A stretch of 6,238 nt of DNA from Candidatus Gastranaerophilales bacterium (GCA_944324205.1 CALUVK010000098.1:1-6238), one strand, 5' to 3'; numbered from the stretch's first letter, positions 1-5,510 are shown. The notes: generated by a model not told the origin, from the letters alone. Program-made: numbers and translations.

Positions 1-2
1 AA

Positions 3-884
3 CCTCAGGTTGGGGAAAAGGCAGCAGAAGAAGCTCAACAAGAGATTACAAGCGCAATTGAAGGTGCTGATATGGTTTTTGTAACCGCTGGTATGGGCGG
101 TGGAACTGGAACAGGTGCGGCTCCGGTTGTTGCTAAAATTGCTAAAGACTTAGGAATTTTAACAATTGGTGTTGTTACAAAACCATTCTCTTTTGAAGGC
201 AAAAGAAGAGCTAATCAGGCACAACAAGGTCTGGAGAAATTAAGAGAATCAGTTGATGCTTTGATTGTTATTCCTAATGATAAGTTATTAGATGTGGTAG
301 ACAGACGTGTTTCTCTTCAAGAATCATTTATCGTTGTTGATGAAGTTCTTTTAAGAGGTGTTCAAGGTATTTCAGATATCATCACAATTCCTGGATTGAT
401 TAACGTAGACTTTGCCGATGTTAAGAGTGTAATGGCAGCATCAGGTTCTGCTCTTATGGGTATTGGTCGCGGCACTGGTGAAGGAAGAGCTATTGAAGCT
501 GCTAAGATTGCAATTAATTCACAGCTTCTTGAAACTTCAATTAATGGTGCTTCAGGCGTTATTGTTAATATTACGGGCGGTCCGGATATGACATTACACG
601 AAGTTACTGATGCTACAAATATTATTAACGATGCAGTATTGGATGATGCAAGAGTTATTATCGGAGCTGTTGTTGATGACAATATTCAGGGCGAAATTCA
701 AATTGGGGTTATTGCAACAGGTTTTGAACTCAAATCTCAAATGCCAATTGAAGAAAAAGTTGAAAGTCGTTCAATCAGTGCTGCAGAATTTTTCTCAGGT
801 GCTTTCAATAATACTCAACAGCCGAAGGCTCCGACAATGTCATCTTTTTCTGACATTCAAATTCCGGATTTCTTACGTAAATAA
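3..884 (+). CDS. ftsZ: Cell division protein FtsZ, 5' end cut off by the window edge
   Basis: FtsZ is the tubulin-like GTPase that polymerises into the cytoplasmic Z-ring at the division site. The reading frame is open from base 3, giving 293 visible residues; by comparison with Bacillus FtsZ about 75 N-terminal residues lie outside the window. Seen directly: the tubulin signature GGGTGTG (around bases 99-119), which binds the GTP phosphates; the T7 synergy-loop motif NVDFADV (about bases 402-422), whose acidic residues complete the GTPase site of the next subunit; and a C-terminal IQIPDFLRK, the conserved peptide that binds FtsA, SepF or ZipA-type partners. The linker between the globular core and this peptide is only about 45 residues, and the protein stops at RK without a variable tail. 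It has no same-strand neighbour downstream; a strong hairpin follows 20 bases after the TAA stop. Identity is certain. Confidence 0.98.
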   Translation, partial: PQVGEKAAEEAQQEITSAIEGADMVFVTAGMGGGTGTGAAPVVAKIAKDLGILTIGVVTKPFSFEGKRRANQAQQGLEKLRESVDALIVIPNDKLLDVVDRRVSLQESFIVVDEVLLRGVQGISDIITIPGLINVDFADVKSVMAASGSALMGIGRGTGEGRAIEAAKIAINSQLLETSINGASGVIVNITGGPDMTLHEVTDATNIINDAVLDDARVIIGAVVDDNIQGEIQIGVIATGFELKSQMPIEEKVESRSISAAEFFSGAFNNTQQPKAPTMSSFSDIQIPDFLRK

Positions 885-904
885 TTTGTGTAGAAGTTAG
901 TATA

Positions 905-940
905 AAAATCCGCAGTTAAATTTATTTAACTGCGGATTTT
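905..940. terminator. Bidirectional terminator between ftsZ and the DJ-1/PfpI gene
   Basis: A perfect 16-bp inverted repeat (905-920 with 925-940) with a TTTA loop. The arms begin AAAATCCGCAG and end CTGCGGATTTT, so either strand gives a hairpin with a GC-containing middle and a trailing T-rich arm. It lies 20 bases after the ftsZ stop and directly abuts the stop of the convergent DJ-1/PfpI gene, so it probably ends transcription from both sides. Confidence 0.9.
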
Positions 941-941
941 A

Positions 942-1616
942 TTATAAATATTTAATTATTTTCTCTGCAATTAAAAGTGCAGAGTTTTGATTTTGACCGG
1001 TAATTAAGTTTCCATCAACTTCAACATGTTCTGTCCAGGGTTTTTCTGCAATAAAATTCCCGCCAAGCTCTCTGATTCTCGTTTCCAGAAGAAACGGAAC
1101 AAGCTCTTTGAGCTTTACGATACCTTCTTCTTCATTTGTAAAACAGGTTACAAACTTTTTATCAAAAATCGAACTGCCGTCCGGTTTTTTTGCATTAATC
1201 AAGCCGGCAGGGCCGTGGCATACCGCACTTACGAGTTTTCCGCTGTTAAAAAAGTATTCGACCGCTTTTCTTACTTCGTCACATTCGGCTAAATCAAACA
1301 TCGGCCCATGACCTCCGGGAAAGTAAACACCGTCAAATTCTTCAAGATTAACGTCCGAAAGTTTCTCGGTTTCTCTCAAAATTTTAATACATTTATCCCA
1401 CTCTTCCGGATTTGAGCAGGACATTGATTTTTCATCAACCGGAGATAAGCCTCCTTTGGGGCTTACAACCGTAACTTCGATATCGGATTTTTCAAATACA
1501 AGATAAGGGACGGCAAATTCTTCCAGATAAACTCCCGTATCTTGTATACAATTACACAACGGTTCTCCGCAGTCACATCCCGAATAGTTAGTTGTTATAA
1601 TAAGTAATTTTTTCAT
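942..1616 (-). CDS. DJ-1/PfpI family protein (Hsp31/glyoxalase III-like), cysteine-rich
   Basis: Class I glutamine-amidotransferase-like protein of the DJ-1/PfpI superfamily, closest in pattern to Hsp31-type members, which act as glutathione-independent glyoxalases or holdases in the cytoplasm. With ATG at 1616 it has 224 residues. Seen: the nucleophile elbow AVCHGPAG with Cys133-His134, the FPGGHG strand-loop at about 99-104, a TGVYLEE segment whose Glu33 fits the conserved catalytic Glu, and the C-terminal VDGNLITGQN typical of the subgroup. A CxCx4CxC cluster (Cys14, 16, 21, 23) precedes the Glu segment; total cysteines are nine. A GTG at 1622 would add two residues, but it lies inside the Shine-Dalgarno GAGGTG (1625-1620), which sits 3 bases before the ATG and overlaps the TGA of the upstream thioredoxin gene; translational coupling is likely. 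Family is certain; substrate (methylglyoxal, chaperone or deglycase role) is inference. Confidence 0.9.
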   Translation of the reverse strand: MKKLLIITTNYSGCDCGEPLCNCIQDTGVYLEEFAVPYLVFEKSDIEVTVVSPKGGLSPVDEKSMSCSNPEEWDKCIKILRETEKLSDVNLEEFDGVYFPGGHGPMFDLAECDEVRKAVEYFFNSGKLVSAVCHGPAGLINAKKPDGSSIFDKKFVTCFTNEEEGIVKLKELVPFLLETRIRELGGNFIAEKPWTEHVEVDGNLITGQNQNSALLIAEKIIKYL

Positions 1617-1623
1617 TTTCACC

Positions 1624-1920
1624 TCAAATATATTTTGCTACCACATTCATTAAATCAAATTTGTTTCGGAGTCCGCTAAACCTTTCAACTTCTTTTCCCT
1701 CCTTAAATACAAGAAAAGTCGGAAAAGAATGAATTCCGTATCTTATTGCAAGCTCGGCATCTTCATCTGTATTAACCTGACCTACATAAACCTTGTCTAA
1801 TTCTTGCAGAATATCTTCCTGTTTTTTGCAATAACCGCACCACGGCGCGTAAAATTCCACAAGCTTAAGCCCGTCTTTAAGTTCGTCTTTAAAATTATCT
1901 TTGTTTAATTGTTTTAACAT
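1624..1920 (-). CDS. Small thioredoxin-family protein with WCGYC active site
   Basis: A 98-residue cytoplasmic thioredoxin-fold protein, close to the usual 105-110 residues of thioredoxin and with no signal peptide or membrane segment. The active site reads FYAPWCGYC with Cys28 and Cys31, and the cis-proline loop is SFPT (Pro67), followed by TFLVFKEGKEVERFSG, the typical last strands and glycine of the fold. The usual middle residue pair is Gly-Pro; here it is Gly-Tyr, the pair found in the E. coli disulfide isomerase DsbC, so redox potential may be less reducing than in standard TrxA. Start: ATG at 1920 with GGAGGG (1933-1928) 7 bases upstream. It is the first gene of a two-gene operon, its TGA overlapping the ribosome binding site of the DJ-1/PfpI gene. 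It probably reduces or oxidises cysteines of partner proteins; the neighbour with nine cysteines is an obvious candidate. Whether it is the housekeeping TrxA is unclear. Confidence 0.92.
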   Translation of the reverse strand: MLKQLNKDNFKDELKDGLKLVEFYAPWCGYCKKQEDILQELDKVYVGQVNTDEDAELAIRYGIHSFPTFLVFKEGKEVERFSGLRNKFDLMNVVAKYI

Positions 1921-1954
1921 ACAAAATCCCTCCAGAGCCAGAATATCAAAAGTA

Positions 1955-1983
1955 ATTATAAATCACATTACCAAAGTTATTAA
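1955..1983 (-). promoter_or_regulatory. Candidate sigma70-type promoter of the thioredoxin-DJ-1/PfpI operon
   Basis: On the minus strand TTAATA (1983-1978, 4 of 6 to the -35 consensus), a 17-base spacer, then a perfect TATAAT (1960-1955). Transcription would start about 1948, leaving a leader of about 28 bases that holds the GGAGGG site. The surrounding DNA is very AT-rich, so chance matches are possible. Confidence 0.45.
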
Positions 1984-2037
1984 TATTTTGCAGCAAATTT
2001 ATTTATTACAAGTTTTAAAATTATAAAAGGAGATATT

Positions 2038-2847
2038 ATGATTAATCCTGTGAATTTTAAAACAGATTACAAACTCTATAAACAGATGCTAAAAGCAAAT
2101 AGTAAAAGAATCGGCGAGAGCATTGAGAAGAAGGTGACAATTGTTCCAACTTCAAAAAAGTTGTGTCGCAAAAACGGTATTCAACAGGAATTAAACAACA
2201 GTCTTAATACAGCTGATTATATAAAAACAGTATACTTAATGATGAAAAACAAGGGATATAAACTGCCCAATTTATATATTGATGAAGCGCAGCTTCCAAG
2301 AAAATACAATCTTGCCGGACTTCAATCAGGTAATTGGAACATATTTGGCCCAGGCAGGCTTGAAGTCTCTTCTCCTTCTCTGGTAATTCACGAAGTCGGA
2401 CATTATCTGCATAATAAAAATATGGCTTATAATCAATCTTTATATGCAATGTTTAATGCCTTTAGAGGAATTTTTAGACCACATTTAAACAAAAATGAGA
2501 AAAAGATTTTGACAGAAGATTTTAAACGTGCATATCAGAATGGATATTTTAATGATTTAGAATTAAAGAAGTGCCTGGAAAAAGGTTATATAGATAAAGA
2601 AACGCTTAATGAGTTTTATAAAACCCCGGAAAAATTTTTAGTCAAAAATGCATTTACAAATGTGGACGAATTTATTGCCGAATATTTTACTCTGGCAGCT
2701 CAAGGATTTAAATTTTCTCCTGAAATTACAAAAAGATATCAAGCATTTCACGGGCCTGAAATTAAGGAACAGATTAGCAAAGAAGATATAAATAATCTTG
2801 TAGAATACCGAAAAGAGCTTGAAAAAAGAAATGTGATATTAGCATAA
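2038..2847 (+). CDS. Putative zinc metallopeptidase, anthrax lethal factor-like (gluzincin) domain
   Basis: A 269-residue protein with the zinc motif HEVGH (His118, Glu119, His122) followed by YLHNKN, and further on TNVDEFIAEYFTLA (207-220). In anthrax lethal factor and its relatives (M34/ATLF-like peptidases) the same order occurs: HEFGH, then a ...EFFAEAF helix whose first Glu is the third zinc ligand; here that would be Glu211. The spacing between the two motifs (93 residues from His118) is about twice that remembered for lethal factor (about 49), filled by a charged helical insert. Residues 1-110 are Lys/Asn-rich and not recognisable. No signal peptide or transmembrane segment is seen, so it acts in the cytoplasm or leaves by a non-Sec route. 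Start ATG is supported by AGGAGA (GGAG at 2029-2032), 5 bases upstream. It ends with tandem stops TAA-TAG and is transcribed alone, divergently from the thioredoxin operon. The metallopeptidase call is firm; the substrate is unknown. Confidence 0.75.
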   Translation: MINPVNFKTDYKLYKQMLKANSKRIGESIEKKVTIVPTSKKLCRKNGIQQELNNSLNTADYIKTVYLMMKNKGYKLPNLYIDEAQLPRKYNLAGLQSGNWNIFGPGRLEVSSPSLVIHEVGHYLHNKNMAYNQSLYAMFNAFRGIFRPHLNKNEKKILTEDFKRAYQNGYFNDLELKKCLEKGYIDKETLNEFYKTPEKFLVKNAFTNVDEFIAEYFTLAAQGFKFSPEITKRYQAFHGPEIKEQISKEDINNLVEYRKELEKRNVILA

Positions 2848-2921
2848 TAGCTGCTTCAAGTTAATAAAACAATTGTCTAGAATCAGCATCAGCTTTTGTT
2901 ATTATGATTCATCAGAAGCTA

Positions 2922-2964
2922 ATAAAATAGAACTTACTCTATAATAAAGTAAGTTCTATTTTAT
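2922..2964. terminator. Bidirectional terminator between the metallopeptidase gene and glnA
   Basis: A perfect 17-bp inverted repeat (2922-2938 with 2948-2964) with a 9-base loop. The stem is AT-rich (three GC pairs) but long, and each arm gives a T-rich 3' flank: CTATTTTATAATTATTT on the plus strand, CTATTTTATT on the minus. It sits between two convergent genes, 27 bases from the glnA stop. Confidence 0.8.
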
Positions 2965-2990
2965 AATTATTTAATAAATTATTACTTGTA

Positions 2991-4352
2991 TTAATATCTT
3001 GCAAGGTATCTGTCGATTTCCCACTGCGAAACATAAGTCCTGAACGCATCCCATTCAATCTCTTTTGCGGTTACAAACTCATCAACAATGTGTGAGCCCA
3101 GCGCTGTTTTTGCAATTAAAGATTTATCCATATGATAGAGAGCTTCTTTCAAGCTTCCCGGAAGCGATTCTATTCTCATTTTTTTTCTTTCTTTATCCGA
3201 AAGTTTATAAATATTAGCTTCAACCGGTTTTGGCGGTTCGATTTTATTTCTTACACCGTCCAAACAAGCTGCAAGAATGGTTGCAAAAGCCAAATACGGA
3301 TTACAGCTCGGATCCGGAGAACGAAGTTCAACGCGGGTTGAAATTCCTCTCTTGGCAGGAACTCTTAAAAGCGCACTTCTGTTTGCTAATGACCAGGCCA
3401 TATATACAGGAGCTTCATAGCCGGGAACGAGACGTTTGTAACTGTTGACAGTCGGATTCAAAATAGCTGTAATGCTCTTAATATGTTTTAGCATACCGCC
3501 AATTGAATATCTTGCCGTGTCAGATAGTTTATACTCTCCTTTTTCATCATAAAAAGCATTTTTTCCGTCTTTGAATAGTGAAATGTTGCAGTGCATGCCG
3601 GAACCATTAATTCCGTATACGGGTTTTGGCATAAACGTTGCATGAAGGCCGTATTGAGCTGCTATTGCTTTAACCGCAATTCTAAAAGTTACAACATTGT
3701 CTGCTGTAGTCAAAATATCTGAATATTTGAAATCAATTTCGTGCTGTCCGTCTGCAACTTCGTGGTGAGAAGCTTCTATATCAAAATCCATTTCTTGCAA
3801 AGTGCTTACAATATCAGCCCTTACCGCTTCACCCAAATCATCAGGCCCTACATCATAGTATCCTGCTCTATCATGGGTTTTTGTTGTAATATGTTCGTCT
3901 TCATCTTTTTCAAATAAGAAAAATTCTGCTTCTGGCCCAACATTCATTGATAAACCAAGCTTTTGAGCTTCTGCCATCAATCTTTTTAAGTTACATCTGG
4001 GGCACCCTTCGAAAGGGGTTCCGTCAGAGTTATAAATATCACAAATCAAACGTGCGGAATTTCTACCATCGCGTTCCTGCCACGGAAGAATTTGGAAAGT
4101 GTTTTTGTCAGGATAAAAGAACATATCAGAAGTTTCAATGTTTCTAAATCCTTTAATTGATGAACCGTCAAGCATGATTTCATTATTTAAAACTCTGTCA
4201 ATATGTTCAGAAGGTACAGCCATATTTTTAACCTGACCGTTTATATCAACGAACTGCAGCTTTATAAATTGTACATTGTATTCTGCAATAAGCCTTTTAA
4301 TATCAGCTTCTGTATATTTAGAACCATTTAATGGCTGATGTTGAAATTCCAT
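2991..4352 (-). CDS. glnA: Glutamine synthetase, type I (GSI-alpha)
   Basis: Catalyses ATP-dependent formation of glutamine from glutamate and ammonia, the entry of ammonium into metabolism; works as a cytoplasmic dodecamer. The 453 residues follow Bacillus GlnA nearly colinearly with a 9-residue N-terminal extension. Seen in order: LDGSSIKGF of the beta-grasp domain, GPEAEFFLF (metal ligands Glu141, Glu143), HHEVADGQHEIDF (Glu198, Glu205), NGSGMHCN (metal ligand His254), the Glu flap VPGYEAP (Glu313), and the RVELRSPDPSCNPYLA segment. The C-terminus EIEWDAFRTYVSQWE also matches the Bacillus form. The length and IYKLSDKER segment fit GSI-alpha, without the adenylylation-type insertion of the beta class. 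The position equivalent to Bacillus Arg62, needed for feedback inhibition, is Asn71. Start ATG has GGAGGG (4363-4358) 5 bases upstream. Transcribed alone from a nearby promoter, with a terminator before the next gene. Identity is certain. Confidence 0.98.
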   Translation of the reverse strand: MEFQHQPLNGSKYTEADIKRLIAEYNVQFIKLQFVDINGQVKNMAVPSEHIDRVLNNEIMLDGSSIKGFRNIETSDMFFYPDKNTFQILPWQERDGRNSARLICDIYNSDGTPFEGCPRCNLKRLMAEAQKLGLSMNVGPEAEFFLFEKDEDEHITTKTHDRAGYYDVGPDDLGEAVRADIVSTLQEMDFDIEASHHEVADGQHEIDFKYSDILTTADNVVTFRIAVKAIAAQYGLHATFMPKPVYGINGSGMHCNISLFKDGKNAFYDEKGEYKLSDTARYSIGGMLKHIKSITAILNPTVNSYKRLVPGYEAPVYMAWSLANRSALLRVPAKRGISTRVELRSPDPSCNPYLAFATILAACLDGVRNKIEPPKPVEANIYKLSDKERKKMRIESLPGSLKEALYHMDKSLIAKTALGSHIVDEFVTAKEIEWDAFRTYVSQWEIDRYLARY

Positions 4353-4376
4353 ATGAACCCTCCGTTTTTTAATAAT

Positions 4377-4389
4377 TGTAGTCTCTACA
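4377..4389. promoter_or_regulatory. Palindrome in the glnA leader
   Basis: TGTAG-TCT-CTACA, a perfect 5-bp inverted repeat with a 3-base centre, located just downstream of the predicted glnA transcription start and 13 bases before the GGAGGG site. It could be an operator or a small RNA hairpin. It does not fit the 17-bp GlnR/TnrA box (TGTNA-N7-TNACA) nor the NtcA box (GTA-N8-TAC), although the outer bases resemble both with too short a centre. Function unknown. Confidence 0.3.
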
Positions 4390-4399
4390 CTAAAATTTT

Positions 4400-4428
4400 A
4401 TCGTATATTATTTTTTTTAATTGGTCAA
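4400..4428 (-). promoter_or_regulatory. Candidate sigma70-type promoter of glnA
   Basis: On the minus strand TTGACC (4428-4423, 5 of 6 to the -35 consensus), 17 bases, then TACGAT (4405-4400, 4 of 6 to the -10 consensus). Transcription would begin near 4393, giving a leader of about 40 bases to the glnA ATG. The region lies between the small heat-shock gene's terminator and glnA, so glnA has its own start. Confidence 0.6.
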
Positions 4429-4470
4429 TAGATTTCATATAAAGAATTTGTAAAGTATTAAATTTTGCTT

Positions 4471-4499
4471 AAAAAAGCAAGGCTTTAAGACCTTGCTTT
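4471..4499 (-). terminator. Intrinsic terminator of the small heat-shock protein gene
   Basis: Read on the minus strand, a 9-bp stem AAAGCAAGG / CCTTGCTTT (4499-4491 with 4482-4474) with an 8-base loop, followed by a run of six T (4476-4471) that partly belongs to the stem. It lies 34 bases after the stop of the gene and upstream of the glnA promoter, so it separates the two same-strand genes. Confidence 0.85.
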
Positions 4500-4532
4500 C
4501 CTTTATCTTTATTACACTTTATGAACTAAAAA

Positions 4533-4991
4533 TTAGTTAACAGTAAGTTTTTTTGCATTATTTTTTTCAGCAACAAGTTTTGGAGCTGTAATTGCAAGTA
4601 TACCGTGTTCAAGTTTTGCAGTTGTTTTTTCAACATCAATTTCTTGAGGGAAATATACTGTTCTTGAAAATTCGCCATATCTGAATTCAGATTTTCTGTA
4701 ACCTTTAGTATCTTCTTTGTGTTCTTCTTCTTTTTTTGCATTAATTGTTATATGGTTTTTATCTATATCGATATCTAAATCTTCTTTTTTTACGCCAGGA
4801 AGTTCAGCTTTTACGCTATATTCAGTTTCTTTTTCATGCAGTTCAACCGGCATTGCAAGTTTATCAATCTCATCTTCATTGTAGATGTATTCAGGGAAAA
4901 AGCTGTCAAAATTTCTGTTTAAAATAGAACTGATTTCATCATTAACTGATTTAATAAACCCGTCTGGTGATTTTTTAATTAAGAATTTCAT
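4533..4991 (-). CDS. Small heat-shock protein, Hsp20/alpha-crystallin family
   Basis: An ATP-independent holdase that forms oligomers and keeps unfolding proteins soluble in the cytoplasm until Hsp70/ClpB rescue them. The 152 residues match the family length. A short N-terminal arm (about 1-45, with a Phe/Ile-rich stretch) is followed by the alpha-crystallin domain (about 46-138): AMPVELHEKE, AELPGVKKEDL, the ITINAKK strand, then RKSEFRYGEFSRTVYFP and the signature GILAITAPK (130-138). The tail ends KKLTVN; LTV at 149-151 fits the I/L-x-V motif used to dock neighbouring subunits. Start ATG is supported by AAGGAGA, its GGAG (5001-4998) 6 bases upstream. It is monocistronic, with its own terminator, and divergent from the small unknown gene at 5147. 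A heat-shock control site is expected; no CIRCE sequence is present in the 155-base upstream gap. Family is certain. Confidence 0.96.
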   Translation of the reverse strand: MKFLIKKSPDGFIKSVNDEISSILNRNFDSFFPEYIYNEDEIDKLAMPVELHEKETEYSVKAELPGVKKEDLDIDIDKNHITINAKKEEEHKEDTKGYRKSEFRYGEFSRTVYFPQEIDVEKTTAKLEHGILAITAPKLVAEKNNAKKLTVN

Positions 4992-5053
4992 GATGTTCTC
5001 CTTTCGTATTTCATACCTATTACTTTCAACACTTATATTATTACTCTATTTAG

Positions 5054-5065
5054 TAAGGAACCTTA
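5054..5065. promoter_or_regulatory. Palindrome upstream of the small heat-shock gene
   Basis: TAAGG-AA-CCTTA, a perfect 5-bp inverted repeat around two bases. It overlaps the weak -35 position (TTCCTT, 5060-5055) of a possible minus-strand promoter whose -10 would be TATAAG (5037-5032), 17 bases on. That placement would suit a repressor operator for the heat-shock gene, but the promoter match is poor (the -35 agrees at only two of six bases) and the palindrome is short. Confidence 0.25.
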
Positions 5066-5091
5066 TTTTCTTAACCAAAAATTAACAAAGC

Positions 5092-5120
5092 TTGAAAAGC
5101 TGCAATCTATAATTTATAAT
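5092..5120 (+). promoter_or_regulatory. Near-consensus sigma70-type promoter of the small unknown gene
   Basis: TTGAAA (5092-5097), exactly 17 bases, then a perfect TATAAT (5115-5120). Transcription would begin near 5127, giving a leader of about 20 bases with AGGAG at 5134-5138 and the start codon at 5147. This is the best promoter in the window and suggests steady, strong expression of the short gene behind it. Confidence 0.75.
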
Positions 5121-5146
5121 AATAAACCTAAATAGGAGATACTGTA

Positions 5147-5488
5147 GTGAAAATAACGAATATTTCTTACCAACCTTCTTTTCAATCACTTAAAATAGGC
5201 GGTACAATTACTAATAGATTAGTTAAGAAAAATTGTCCGGAATCTTTTATACAAAGTGTTGAAAATACAAAGAAGATTATCTTAGAAAATAAATTTAATC
5301 AGAAGAAGTACGTTGATATCATTCTTAACTGTAAGGAAAATGAAAGGGACTTCTATTGTGTTATTTCTTCTAAAAAAGAAGGTGTTCCAAATAATCCATC
5401 ATATCGTTGTAAGATTTCTGAAAATAAAGACGACATTTTAAATTTTAAAAAGTGGCTTCAAGCTTGGGATAAGGCATATTCTTTTTAA
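5147..5488 (+). CDS. Small protein of unknown function (113 residues)
   Basis: I do not recognise this protein. The start is GTG, with AGGAG (5134-5138) 8 bases upstream and a near-consensus promoter just before it, so it is very probably a real, expressed gene despite its size. The sequence is Lys/Asn-rich, with four cysteines (30, 62, 71, 88) and no hydrophobic segment or signal peptide, so a soluble cytoplasmic product is likely. The N-terminus reads ISYQPSFQSLKIGG, a short polar tail with a PSF element. The middle (about 30-50) looks helical, 54-75 reads as alternating beta strand (YVDIIL, FYCVIS), and the end (94-112) as a helix with two Trp (KKWLQAWDKAYSF). This would suit a small alpha/beta domain. 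It stands alone, divergent from the small heat-shock gene and convergent with the acetyltransferase gene. Confidence 0.75.
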   Translation: MKITNISYQPSFQSLKIGGTITNRLVKKNCPESFIQSVENTKKIILENKFNQKKYVDIILNCKENERDFYCVISSKKEGVPNNPSYRCKISENKDDILNFKKWLQAWDKAYSF

Positions 5489-5510
5489 AACTCAATCAGG
5501 AACAGAGTTT
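5488..5510. terminator. Weak hairpin between convergent stops
   Basis: AAACTC (5488-5493) pairs with GAGTTT (5505-5510) around an 11-base loop. It overlaps the stop codons of both convergent genes and has T-rich flanks on each side (TTTT on the minus strand, CTATTTTTC on the plus strand). The 6-bp stem is weak, so this is a tentative shared terminator. Confidence 0.35.

Noticed and set aside
362..682. 106-codon open frame antisense to ftsZ
   Set aside because: It is a shadow of ftsZ with no ribosome binding site and hydrophobic low-complexity sequence; the sense frame is unambiguous.
1617..1622. GTG start at 1622 for the DJ-1/PfpI protein
   Set aside because: This GTG is part of the GAGGTG ribosome binding site serving the ATG at 1616 and has no good site of its own upstream.
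1981..2037. Promoter for the metallopeptidase gene on the plus strand
   Set aside because: Several -10-like AT-rich hexamers exist (for example TATAAA at 2022-2027), but none has a -35 partner at proper spacing, and that one would start transcription inside the ribosome binding site.
4353..4440. Glutamine riboswitch or NtcA/GlnR site before glnA
   Set aside because: The predicted leader is only about 40 bases, too short for the glutamine aptamer. No GTA-N8-TAC or TGTNA-N7-TNACA match was found; the palindrome present has the wrong spacing.
4465..4480. Second hairpin TTGCTT-AAAA-AAGCAA
   Set aside because: It shares one arm with the terminator stem and is weaker; read on the minus strand it would compete with, not replace, the terminator. 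Most likely a by-product of the T-run following the stem.
4992..5146. CIRCE (HrcA) element upstream of the small heat-shock gene
   Set aside because: No TTAGCACTC or GAGTGCTAA half-site occurs in the gap; only the unrelated TAAGGAACCTTA palindrome is present.
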